A DNA stretch of 6,989 bases from an uncultured Gloeocapsa sp. (GCA_937930495.1 CALGKL010000180.1:1-6989); one strand, 5' to 3'. Numbered from the stretch's first letter, positions 1 through 6,408 are shown. Translations and numbers: made by a program. Notes: generated by a model not told the origin, from the sequence alone.

Positions 1-323
1 TAACCAGGTTCAAGAGTTAAAAGATGTTCAAAAACTCGCTGTTTTAAATCAAATTCTATCTGACGACCTACCCCAAACAAAACTATACGAGAATAAATCC
101 TCACTAACCACATCAGGGTAGCTAATCCCATAACTGCGAGCACATAAATAAATAGTTGATTAAAAGACAAAGCTTCCCGCAGCTTATCAACACTATCTCT
201 AATTAACAGAGGGATATAGATACCAATTCCATTGACTAAAAGTAAGGTTAAGACCCCTATAGTAACTTGTTTCCAATAGGGATGTAAATATTCTCCTAGT
301 TTCCGTAAGCTTGAGTTAGTCAT
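1..323 (-). CDS. ABC exporter half-transporter (membrane domain), N-terminal part only
   Basis: This is a partial gene that starts with ATG at 321-323 and runs off the left edge after 107 codons. The visible protein has a short N-terminal segment (MTNSSLRKLGEYLHPYWKQ), a hydrophobic helix at about residues 19-41, a polar loop (RDSVDKLRE) and a second hydrophobic helix at about 57-78. It ends in a stretch with the pattern GRQIEFDLKQRVFEHLLTL. That R-x-x-[LV]-F-x-x-L-L-x-L pattern after TM2 is typical of the type I exporter membrane domain (ABC_membrane), where it enters the first cytoplasmic extension. Full-length members are usually about 580-600 aa with a C-terminal ATPase domain, which lies outside the window, so the substrate cannot be inferred. 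No clear Shine-Dalgarno precedes the start. An extended -10 element lies about 36 bases upstream, so the gene may have its own promoter despite following the GTPase gene. The family call is fairly confident; the specific role is unknown. Confidence 0.8.
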   Translation of the reverse strand, partial: MTNSSLRKLGEYLHPYWKQVTIGVLTLLLVNGIGIYIPLLIRDSVDKLREALSFNQLFIYVLAVMGLATLMWLVRIYSRIVLFGVGRQIEFDLKQRVFEHLLTLEPG

Positions 324-358
324 CAGTTGATTTATCTAAAAAAGTGGAGACTCACCTA

Positions 359-367
359 ATTATACCA
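359..367 (-). promoter_or_regulatory. Extended -10 promoter element for the ABC exporter gene
   Basis: Read on the minus strand, the sequence is TGGTATAAT: a perfect -10 hexamer preceded by TGn, the extended -10 form. It ends 35 bases before the predicted ATG. No good -35 box lies 16-18 bases upstream, which is common for extended -10 promoters. This is an inference from motif and position only. Confidence 0.5.
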
Positions 368-422
368 AATTTTGTAAAGTTTTATTACAAATATTAAACC
401 CGGTGAGGCGTAAAATAAAGCT

Positions 423-475
423 AATCTCTCCCTTCTTTGTTTTGCTCAAGGGGTTTTAGTCTCAGGATAGAGATT
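423..475. repeat. Inverted repeat between the GTPase and ABC exporter genes
   Basis: AATCTCT at 423-429 is matched by its reverse complement AGAGATT at 469-475, with a 39-base loop. It lies just downstream of the GTPase stop codon and upstream of the ABC gene promoter. The stem is short, the loop is long and no T-run follows, so a role as transcription terminator is weakly supported. Confidence 0.25.
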
Positions 476-492
476 GGTAATCCGATTAACTC

Positions 493-1782
493 CTACAACC
501 GAAAACTACTATTTTTAAATCTTTCTTTGGCTGTGGTAAAAGCTTCCTGCATGACTCGTTGGATTTTTTGGGGATCTGGTTTTTTGCCACCCATAAGGTC
601 ACCAAAATAGACACATACTCCTTCACCTAAAGCCCAAGTATAAGCAGCGGACCAAGAAGCAGCGACAACGCTACCTAAACCGGGAATAAATTTAATTAAT
701 TCCCTACCGATTGCTTGGGCAAAAAAACCCCCGGCGATCGCACTAATAATCCCTCCCGCTTGAGAAGGACTAATAGTCTGTCCATAGATTTTACCGATTA
801 AACCTACCATGGATACTTGTAGGGTAGTAAGTACTGGCATAGTAGCAAAGGGTAGGGGTACCGCAGCTACAGTAGCAGCGATTAAGGAGAAAGTAAGTAT
901 ATAGCGTCTGGCTACGTCTCGATAAAGGTTACCAATTTGGTTAGAAGTGTGATGATCTAGGAGTTGATGAATTGCTTGTGATTCGGCTTCTGGTAATAAT
1001 TCAGCTAAATTGTTTTTGAAGTCTTCTAGACCGTAAAATACGGGTGTATAACCGTCTGTTTCTAAGGTAAAATCGATTAGCACGGCGCGATCGTAGAGGT
1101 TAGCAAAGTCTTGGGTTATCGCTGTAAAAGCCCGTTTAATCTTCTCATCCCCTAGAGGGTTAACGGGATGTTCGGTGATTTCCGGGGGATATAATTCGTG
1201 TAAACAGGTAACTGCTAGAATACAGGGTATATGAGGATATCTTTTACGCAGTTGTTGAGCAATCTCCCGCAAACTATCGGTAGCAAAGTCGTTGATTTTG
1301 ACTGTTAGAATTAAGACTTTAGCTCCTTGAGCTGGTTGTCCTAATTCTGTGGTTAATTCTTGAATAATATTTTCTGTACTGTTTTGAATATCTCCTAAAC
1401 CTACAGTATCGGTAAAGACTAATAGAGGTAAATCATCACAGGGATAATTATACCTTTGGATATTCTGGGTGTGGGGACGAAATCCTTGACCGACTATTTC
1501 GGCTGAAACTCCAGTTAAACCCCGAATAATGGAACTTTTTCCCGTTTGGGGTTTGCCAATCAAAAAAGCTTCTGTGGTTGGTAATTCGGCGCGTACTTTA
1601 GTGAGGATTGTCGCTATTTCTGTCTCAGAGACATTAAACCAACTTCCTATGGTTTCGGAAACTTTATCTACTGGTAATACCTGTTTGAGACGTTGTTGCA
1701 GATTTTTGAGCCAAGAGTGTTTTTCTCGATCAGTTGGTTGAGGAGGATCTACTACTCTCTCTGTCTGACTTTCTTCGAGCAT
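493..1782 (-). CDS. Membrane-associated GTPase, Era/50S-binding-like G domain with DUF697-like C-terminus
   Basis: The gene encodes 429 aa. The first ~65 residues are polar and probably helical. The G domain follows: the P-loop (G1) is GKPQTGKSS at residues 76-84, a threonine that could serve as G2 is T105, and G3 is DTVG at 125-128, closing a hydrophobic strand (LPLLVFTDTVG). The expected G4 motif [NT]KxD appears as TCLHE at 192-196, so the lysine and aspartate that read the guanine base are missing. The probable G5 region is around DFTLETDGY (237-245). Residues ~290-400 hold Gly/Ala-rich hydrophobic segments (about 293-315, 317-333, 342-360, 364-385), resembling the DUF697 domain often found behind such GTPases and expected to sit at or in the membrane. 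The tail is amphipathic. The gene begins 51 bases after the M23 peptidase gene ends and may be co-transcribed with it. No strong ribosome binding site is seen, and an in-frame stop lies just upstream of the ATG. The biological role is not known to me. Confidence 0.8.
   Translation of the reverse strand: MLEESQTERVVDPPQPTDREKHSWLKNLQQRLKQVLPVDKVSETIGSWFNVSETEIATILTKVRAELPTTEAFLIGKPQTGKSSIIRGLTGVSAEIVGQGFRPHTQNIQRYNYPCDDLPLLVFTDTVGLGDIQNSTENIIQELTTELGQPAQGAKVLILTVKINDFATDSLREIAQQLRKRYPHIPCILAVTCLHELYPPEITEHPVNPLGDEKIKRAFTAITQDFANLYDRAVLIDFTLETDGYTPVFYGLEDFKNNLAELLPEAESQAIHQLLDHHTSNQIGNLYRDVARRYILTFSLIAATVAAVPLPFATMPVLTTLQVSMVGLIGKIYGQTISPSQAGGIISAIAGGFFAQAIGRELIKFIPGLGSVVAASWSAAYTWALGEGVCVYFGDLMGGKKPDPQKIQRVMQEAFTTAKERFKNSSFRL
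734..741. repeat. HIP1 octamer GCGATCGC
   Basis: Perfect palindromic GCGATCGC, the highly iterated cyanobacterial octamer, within the GTPase coding region. Confidence 0.85.
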
Positions 1783-1833
1783 ATTTATTTAGATTATTGA
1801 GAGGTCATACTCCTTTATTCTAGCTAATTGGCT

Positions 1834-2439
1834 TTAGGAACTGCGATACATAGCACGGATAATTACCCCTGGATCAACGTCTTGTTGACCATATTTTAAA
1901 CCCCAATGTAAATGTGGTCCTGTGGTACGTCCTGTCAGACCAACTCTACCTATGATCGCACCCGTAGAAACATATTGTCCTTCGGCGACTATTGCTCCTA
2001 ATTGGGGGTCGATGAGATAGCGTCCTTGAGGAGTGCTTTTTACATAACCATCTAGATGACAATAGGTGTGTTGCCATTCTCCTGATTGTATGGTTATTTG
2101 AGTGCCGCAATTGGTATGGTCCGATAAGCTCACTACTTGTCCCCCCCACCAACTACGTACGTTACTACCTAAGGGAGCGGCGATATCTAGTCCATTGTGA
2201 TATTCTCTCTGACCGGTACTCGGAGAGATCCGATAGCCAAAACCAGAGGTATAACCTTGGAAATTTTCTACTGGAAATGAGGCTTTTTGCCAGTTGGTGG
2301 CTAATTCTTCCTCTAGTGCTGTTACTGGAGTTAGTTGTAAGGTTTCTAAAATAAAACAAAGGGCGATCGCTAAAAAGCTAAGTAATAAATACTTATGCCA
2401 ACTTTTGAGGCAATATCTACCAGTAGGGATAATTTTCAT
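1834..2439 (-). CDS. Secreted M23 (LytM/lysostaphin-type) zinc metallopeptidase
   Basis: The gene encodes 201 aa. The N-terminus has a basic n-region, a hydrophobic core at about residues 17-32 and a plausible signal peptidase I site after VTA (residues 39-41), so the enzyme should be exported. The rest is essentially a single M23 domain. The Zn ligands are in HNGLD (H81, D85) and in HLHWG (H176, H178; H178 is the usual third ligand), and YCHLD carries the conserved H128. The substrate is most likely peptidoglycan cross-bridges or stem peptides. All the expected catalytic residues are present, so it should be an active hydrolase rather than an EnvC/NlpD-like degenerate activator. There is no LysM, SH3 or coiled-coil region, making it a minimal secreted form. 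It begins 74 bases after lipA ends, with an extended -10 element in the gap, and is followed by the GTPase gene. No clear Shine-Dalgarno is visible. The family is confident; the exact substrate is not known. Confidence 0.9.
   Translation of the reverse strand: MKIIPTGRYCLKSWHKYLLLSFLAIALCFILETLQLTPVTALEEELATNWQKASFPVENFQGYTSGFGYRISPSTGQREYHNGLDIAAPLGSNVRSWWGGQVVSLSDHTNCGTQITIQSGEWQHTYCHLDGYVKSTPQGRYLIDPQLGAIVAEGQYVSTGAIIGRVGLTGRTTGPHLHWGLKYGQQDVDPGVIIRAMYRSS
2363..2370. repeat. HIP1 octamer GCGATCGC
   Basis: Perfect GCGATCGC inside the signal-peptide-coding part of the M23 peptidase gene. Confidence 0.85.
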
Positions 2440-2470
2440 ACTATTACCGGTTTAGTGGCAACAACCTTTC

Positions 2471-2479
2471 AGTATAACA
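2471..2479 (-). promoter_or_regulatory. Extended -10 promoter element for the M23 peptidase gene
   Basis: On the minus strand the sequence is TGTTATACT: a 5/6 match to the -10 hexamer with the TGn extension. It ends 31 bases before the peptidase ATG, so the peptidase (and possibly the GTPase behind it) may be transcribed separately from lipA. The -35 region is weak. Motif-based inference. Confidence 0.45.
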
Positions 2480-2513
2480 GGTCACTAGTTTAAATCTACC
2501 AGAGTGATCTTAC

Positions 2514-3386
2514 TTAACTCTTGGGGTATTTCTCCATCAGTTGTTGTACTTGTTCCGCATGATAGGAACTACGGGTAAGAGGGGAAGAAACTACCTGTAA
2601 AAAGCCTATTGATTCGCCATATTCTCGCCAAGCGTCAAATTGTTCGGGGGTGATAAAAGCTTGAACCCCTAGATGTTGCGCTGATGGTTGTAAATATTGT
2701 CCAATAGTGAGAATATCACAATCTACTTGACGTAAATCTCTAATCACCTGACGTACTTCTTCGTCGGTTTCTCCTAAACCTACCATTATTCCCGATTTGG
2801 TATAGACAGTCGGTGCTAATTCACGGGTACGTTGTAAAAGCAACAGCGATCGCTGATAATCTCCTTGGGGACGGACTCGACGATAGAGTCTTGGGATGGT
2901 TTCTGTATTATGGTTTAAAACTTCTGGTTGAGCTGCTAGAATCACCCCTAAAGCTTCCCAATTCCCACATAAATCAGGTATGAGTACCTCAATAGTTGTC
3001 TTTGGGGAAACTTTGCGTACCTCTTGGATACAACGGACAAATTGAGATGCACCCCCATCGGGTAAATCATCCCGATTCACAGAAGTAATGACCACGTGAC
3101 TGAGATTGAGACGTTTTACGGCTGCGGCTAAACGTATAGGTTCTGTACTATCTAAAGGTAAAGGTTTTTTCTCAAAATCTATGTCACAATAGGGACAAGC
3201 GCGAGTACAAGCAGGTCCCATAATTAAAAAAGTCGCTGTCCCCGCGTGGAAGCATTCGCCAATATTGGGACATGACGCTTCTTCACAAACCGTATTCAGG
3301 TTCAAATCTCTTAAAATATCTTTAACTTTACCAACACGCTGATTTTGAGGGGCTTTTACCCTTAGCCAACTTGGTTTAACCGTCAC
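2514..3386 (-). CDS. lipA: Lipoyl synthase (radical SAM)
   Basis: The 290-aa protein inserts two sulfur atoms into octanoyl groups bound to lipoyl domains (2-oxoacid dehydrogenase E2 subunits, glycine cleavage H protein), in the cytoplasm. The auxiliary [4Fe-4S] cluster that donates sulfur is bound by C34, C39 and C45 (pattern [12 protein letters not shown]). The radical SAM cluster is bound by C60, C64 and C67 (CTRACPYC). The serine ligand of the auxiliary cluster is in the C-terminal RSSYHAEQ motif (272-279). Other family signatures are [15 protein letters not shown] (98-112), NHNTET (158-163), [10 protein letters not shown] (197-206) and TIGQYLQPS (227-235). The length fits bacterial LipA. 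The start is GTG: no ATG lies in frame before an upstream stop, and AGGAG sits 10 bases before the GTG. The gene is divergent from tRNA-Pro. Cyanobacteria often carry two lipA paralogues; I cannot tell which this is. Confidence 0.96.
   Translation of the reverse strand: MTVKPSWLRVKAPQNQRVGKVKDILRDLNLNTVCEEASCPNIGECFHAGTATFLIMGPACTRACPYCDIDFEKKPLPLDSTEPIRLAAAVKRLNLSHVVITSVNRDDLPDGGASQFVRCIQEVRKVSPKTTIEVLIPDLCGNWEALGVILAAQPEVLNHNTETIPRLYRRVRPQGDYQRSLLLLQRTRELAPTVYTKSGIMVGLGETDEEVRQVIRDLRQVDCDILTIGQYLQPSAQHLGVQAFITPEQFDAWREYGESIGFLQVVSSPLTRSSYHAEQVQQLMEKYPKS
2846..2853. repeat. HIP1 octamer GCGATCGC
   Basis: Perfect GCGATCGC inside lipA. Confidence 0.85.
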
Positions 3387-3396
3387 TGATAATTTA

Positions 3397-3401
3397 CTCC
3401 T
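3397..3401 (-). promoter_or_regulatory. Ribosome binding site deciding the lipA GTG start
   Basis: AGGAG on the minus strand, 10 bases before the GTG codon at 3384-3386. With an in-frame TAG further upstream and no ATG between, it supports GTG as the true start of lipA. Confidence 0.7.
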
Positions 3402-3405
3402 GTTA

Positions 3406-3414
3406 TGATATAAT
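3406..3414 (+). promoter_or_regulatory. Extended -10 promoter of the tRNA-Pro gene
   Basis: TGATATAAT is a perfect TATAAT with the TGn extension. It ends 20 bases before the mature tRNA 5' end, so transcription would start near 3421 with a 5' leader of about 14 nt for RNase P to remove. The -35 region is poor. The element lies within the untranslated leader region of the divergent lipA gene. Confidence 0.6.
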
Positions 3415-3434
3415 ATCTAAATTGTAACCAAAAG

Positions 3435-3508
<74 letters not shown>

Positions 3509-3515
3509 TTAAGTT

Positions 3516-3541
3516 AAAAACCCATACCTGATCGGTTTTTT
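3516..3541 (+). terminator. Terminator-like hairpin after tRNA-Pro
   Basis: AAAAACC (3516-3522) pairs with GGTTTTT (3534-3540) around an 11-base loop, and the T-run continues to 3541. It has the form of an intrinsic terminator, though with only two G-C pairs in the stem, and lies 7 bases after the tRNA 3' end. Confidence 0.55.
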
Positions 3542-3619
3542 AGTCTTTAGACTTGAGCCAATATAAGAATTTCTGATTAGATGAGTTAATTTTGGGTCTA
3601 TTGGTAGTAGATAACTCAA

Positions 3620-3648
3620 TTAACAACTTAGAATTGTACTAGTATTAT
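3620..3648 (+). promoter_or_regulatory. Candidate ppsA promoter (-35/-10)
   Basis: TTAACA (3620-3625, 5/6 match to TTGACA) is separated by exactly 17 bases from TATTAT (3643-3648, 5/6 match to TATAAT). Transcription would start near 3655 and give ppsA an untranslated leader of about 243 nt. The left arm of an 8-bp inverted repeat lies in the spacer. Predicted by consensus only; in AT-rich DNA such matches can be accidental. Confidence 0.45.
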
Positions 3649-3700
3649 ATTGATTATTTAAGCAATGGCTACCGGAGCCGAAAAATAAGCTGACAATTCT
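3630..3700. repeat. 8-bp inverted repeat spanning the predicted ppsA promoter and leader start
   Basis: AGAATTGT (3630-3637) and ACAATTCT (3693-3700) are exact reverse complements, 55 bases apart. The left arm is in the -35/-10 spacer and the right arm is about 40 bases after the expected transcription start. That placement suits paired sites for a DNA-binding regulator better than an RNA hairpin. This role is inference. Confidence 0.4.
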
Positions 3701-3879
3701 TAAAAACATAGAAGTTTAAATTTTATTATTGTTTTGTAAACAGAAAGAGTCTGAAAATTAACTAAGGGTTAAAATAAAAATAGAAAAGTTTAAATAGTTG
3801 GAAAAATACCTTGTAAATAAAAGGATAGAAAGTCAAGAAACTTTAAACAATCTTAACAAAATACCGTTGCCAAAAAGCG

Positions 3880-3885
3880 AAGGAG
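3880..3885 (+). promoter_or_regulatory. Ribosome binding site of ppsA
   Basis: AAGGAG lies 12 bases before the ATG at 3898, slightly longer than the usual spacing. No other in-frame start codon lies between it and the upstream in-frame stop, so the ATG at 3898 is the likely start. Confidence 0.6.
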
Positions 3886-3897
3886 CAGCAAGAAATC

Positions 3898-6396
3898 ATG
3901 GTAAATACTATCAGTGAAGGGACGGCGAGCAAAACCAAAGAAAACGCTTTTGTCCTCTGGTTGGAAGACGTAGGACTAGCTGATATCTCCCTAGTAGGAG
4001 GTAAAAACGCCTCCCTAGGGGAAATGATCCGACAATTAACTCCGAAAGGAATTAACGTACCTACAGGATTTGCTACCACAGCTTATGCCTATCGCTACTT
4101 TATCAAAACAGCTGGATTAGAAAAACAATTACGTCAACTATTTGCTGATTTAGATGTAGAAGACGTTAATAATCTCAGAGAACGTGGAAAACAAGCCCGT
4201 TCCATGATCCTCAATACACCTTTTCCGAAAGAATTACAAGCAGCGATCGCAACCGCTTACTTCAATCTTTGCAGACGTTACGGCGAAGAACCAAAAATTA
4301 GCCCAGGATTGACCGAAGAAGAAAAAATCTACTGTCAACAACTTAGTTACAATACTGATGTAGCTGTACGTTCTAGCGCTACGGCAGAAGATCTACCAGA
4401 TGCAAGCTTTGCTGGTCAACAAGAAACCTATCTCAACGTTCACGGTGTCAGCAACGTCATCGAATCCTGTCATAAATGTTTTGCTTCTATCTTCACAGAC
4501 AGAGCAATTTCCTACCGCACGAGCAAAGGTTTTGACCACTTTGAAGTAGCCCTCTCTGTAGGTGTCCAAAAGATGGTACGCTCCGATTTAGCTAGTTCCG
4601 GAGTTATGTTCTCCATCGACACCGAAACAGGTTTTAATAACACCGTTTTTATTACCGCAGCTTACGGTTTAGGTGAAAACGTTGTTCAAGGTGCAGTTAA
4701 CCCGGATGAATTCTTCGTCTTTAAACCTACCCTAGCTCAAGGTTATCGTCCTATCCTGAAAAAACGTCTCGGTGGGAAAGAAATTAAAATGATTTATGAC
4801 CTAGGGGGAGGTAAACAAACTAAAAACGTACCTGTATCCAACTCAGAACGTTGCCAATACGCGATCACCGATGACGAAGTACTACAACTAGCCAGGTGGG
4901 CTTGTCTGATTGAAGAGCATTACTCCCAAATCCGTGGTGGCTATACCCCCATGGATATAGAATGGGCAAAAGATGGTCAGACAAATCAATTATTTATCGT
5001 TCAAGCACGCCCAGAAACCGTACAATCCCTAAAATCTAGTAACGTACTCAAAAACTACCAACTCCGAGAAACTAGCTCAGTACTAGTGAGAGGAAGAGCA
5101 GTGGGTGAAATGATTGGTCAGGGAAAAGCTAGAGTTATTCTCGATGTAGATAAAATAGGTCAATTCCAAGCAGGAGAAGTTCTCGTCACCAATAAAACTG
5201 ACCCGGATTGGGAACCAATCATGAAAAAAGCCAGCGCGATCGTCACTAATCAGGGGGGAAGAACTTGTCACGCAGCGATTATCGCTCGCGAAATGGGGAT
5301 ACCAGCGATCGTTGGTTGTAATAACGCTACGGGAGTGCTCAAGACAGGAGATGAGATTACCATTTCCTGTGCAGAAGGAGACGAAGGAAAGGTTTATCAA
5401 GGTTTATTGGCTTTTGAAGTCTTAGAAACTCCTCTAGAAAATCTCCCCCGTACTCGTACCCAAATTCTGATGAACGTAGGTAACCCTGAAGAAGCTTTTA
5501 GTCTCGCTTCTATTCCCTGTGATGGGGTTGGTTTAGCTCGTTTAGAATTTATTATCGCTAACCATATTCGAGTTCATCCCCTCGCTTTGGTAGAGTTTGA
5601 CCAACTCCAAGATCAACTAGTTAAACAAGAAATCGAAACCCTTACTAGTGGTTATCCCGTTAAAACCGATTTCTTTATCGATAAACTAGCTCAAGGTGTC
5701 GGAGCGATCGCCGCTGCTTTCTACCCTAAACCGGTAGTGGTCAGAATGTCTGATTTCAAGAGTAATGAATACGCTAATCTTCTCGGAGGAAAACAATTTG
5801 AACCTCAAGAAGAAAACCCCATGATTGGTTGGCGTGGTGCGTCCCGCTACTATGATGACAAATATAAAGCAGCCTACGCCTTAGAATGTCTTGCTTTTAA
5901 ACGTGTTCGCGATGAGATGGGTTTAACCAACGTTATCCCTATGATCCCCTTCTGTCGTACACCGGAAGAGGGACGACGAGTTCTAGCTGAAATGGCTAAA
6001 CATGGTTTAAAACGAGGAGAAAATGGCTTAGAAGTCTACGTAATGTGCGAAATTCCCAGTAATGTTATCCTCGCTGATGAATTTAGCCAAATTTTCGACG
6101 GTTTCTCCATTGGCTCTAACGATTTAACCCAACTTACCCTAGGTTTAGATCGGGATTCTGCTTTGGTTGCTTCTATCTTTGATGAACGAAATGCAGCTGT
6201 TAAAGCGATGATCGAAATGGTAATTACTAAAGCTAAACGCAATCAACGTAAAATCGGTATTTGTGGTCAAGCACCTAGTGATTATCCCGAATTTGCTCGC
6301 TTTCTAGTAGAATTGGGCATTGATTCCATCAGTTTGAATCCTGATTCTGTCCTCAAAACTCTCTTGGACATAGCCAAATTTGAAGCAATTCAATAG
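3898..6396 (+). CDS. ppsA: Phosphoenolpyruvate synthase (pyruvate, water dikinase)
   Basis: The 832-aa enzyme converts pyruvate, ATP and water to PEP, AMP and phosphate in the cytoplasm, feeding gluconeogenesis. The N-terminal ATP-grasp nucleotide-binding domain (about 18-385) shows SLVGGKNASLGEM (31-43), VRSSATAED (157-165), DRAISYR (201-207), MDIEWAKDG (352-360) and IVQARPET (367-374). The mobile phosphohistidine domain (about 395-505) has GGRTCHAA with catalytic H458. The C-terminal TIM-barrel PEP/pyruvate domain (about 520-825) carries RMSDFKSNEY (616-625), GSNDLTQLTLGLDRDS (739-754) and the CGQAPSD motif with catalytic C789. T456, two residues before the catalytic His, is the position phosphorylated by PpsR-type regulators in other bacteria. 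Compared with E. coli PpsA (792 aa, from memory) it has about 20 extra residues around 128-152, before VRSSATAED, and a few near 344-350. It is intact, probably single-gene, with a long leader upstream and a hairpin downstream. Confidence 0.97.
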   Translation: MVNTISEGTASKTKENAFVLWLEDVGLADISLVGGKNASLGEMIRQLTPKGINVPTGFATTAYAYRYFIKTAGLEKQLRQLFADLDVEDVNNLRERGKQARSMILNTPFPKELQAAIATAYFNLCRRYGEEPKISPGLTEEEKIYCQQLSYNTDVAVRSSATAEDLPDASFAGQQETYLNVHGVSNVIESCHKCFASIFTDRAISYRTSKGFDHFEVALSVGVQKMVRSDLASSGVMFSIDTETGFNNTVFITAAYGLGENVVQGAVNPDEFFVFKPTLAQGYRPILKKRLGGKEIKMIYDLGGGKQTKNVPVSNSERCQYAITDDEVLQLARWACLIEEHYSQIRGGYTPMDIEWAKDGQTNQLFIVQARPETVQSLKSSNVLKNYQLRETSSVLVRGRAVGEMIGQGKARVILDVDKIGQFQAGEVLVTNKTDPDWEPIMKKASAIVTNQGGRTCHAAIIAREMGIPAIVGCNNATGVLKTGDEITISCAEGDEGKVYQGLLAFEVLETPLENLPRTRTQILMNVGNPEEAFSLASIPCDGVGLARLEFIIANHIRVHPLALVEFDQLQDQLVKQEIETLTSGYPVKTDFFIDKLAQGVGAIAAAFYPKPVVVRMSDFKSNEYANLLGGKQFEPQEENPMIGWRGASRYYDDKYKAAYALECLAFKRVRDEMGLTNVIPMIPFCRTPEEGRRVLAEMAKHGLKRGENGLEVYVMCEIPSNVILADEFSQIFDGFSIGSNDLTQLTLGLDRDSALVASIFDERNAAVKAMIEMVITKAKRNQRKIGICGQAPSDYPEFARFLVELGIDSISLNPDSVLKTLLDIAKFEAIQ
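4243..4250. repeat. HIP1 octamer GCGATCGC
   Basis: Perfect GCGATCGC inside the 5' third of ppsA. Confidence 0.85.
5704..5711. repeat. HIP1 octamer GCGATCGC
   Basis: Perfect GCGATCGC inside the 3' half of ppsA. Confidence 0.85.
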
Positions 6397-6408
6397 GGTT
6401 AGGAGTAT

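Larger units (their letters stand above)
3509..3897 (+). other. Gene-free interval between tRNA-Pro and ppsA: terminator, promoter and long leader
   Basis: No protein gene of normal size fits in these 389 bp on either strand. In order the interval holds a terminator-like hairpin for the tRNA (3516-3541), a -35/-10 pair (3620-3648), an 8-bp inverted repeat (3630-3637 and 3693-3700), a 4-bp-stem GC hairpin GGCT-ACCGG-AGCC (3667-3679) overlapping a 7-codon mini-ORF, and an A-rich stretch carrying two copies of AAGTTTAAAT (3712-3721, 3786-3795) plus a third TTTAAA at 3842. The ppsA ribosome binding site follows at 3880-3885. I compared it by eye with cyanobacterial NtcA sites (GTA-N8-TAC) and with the core motifs of c-di-GMP, cobalamin, SAM, preQ1, glutamine and guanidine riboswitches, and found no match. 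Confidence 0.6.

Noticed and set aside
1529..1741. Plus-strand open frame opposite the GTPase gene
   Set aside because: It lies wholly inside the GTPase reading frame, whose P-loop and G3 motifs are clear. The shadow frame has no recognisable domain.
1822..1833. Near-palindrome AGCTAATTGGCT between the M23 and GTPase genes
   Set aside because: It is short and imperfect with no loop or T-run, and could easily be chance.
1946..2359. Two short minus-strand frames overlapping the M23 peptidase
   Set aside because: They are alternative frames of the peptidase, which carries all of its zinc ligands in the main frame.
2486..2510. Possible lipA terminator (TCACT/AGTGA)
   Set aside because: Only a 5-bp stem with a loop of more than 15 bases and no T-run.
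3620..3897. Known riboswitch or NtcA site upstream of ppsA
   Set aside because: I looked for GTA-N8-TAC and for the core motifs of common bacterial riboswitches and saw none. The GGCT-ACCGG-AGCC loop does not match the guanidine-II ACGR loop.
3843..4079. Minus-strand 78-codon frame overlapping the ppsA start
   Set aside because: It is antisense to the conserved N-terminus of PpsA, with no ribosome binding site or family resemblance.
5083..5400. Minus-strand 105-codon frame inside ppsA
   Set aside because: It is antisense to the phosphohistidine domain, which is under strong coding constraint in the ppsA frame.
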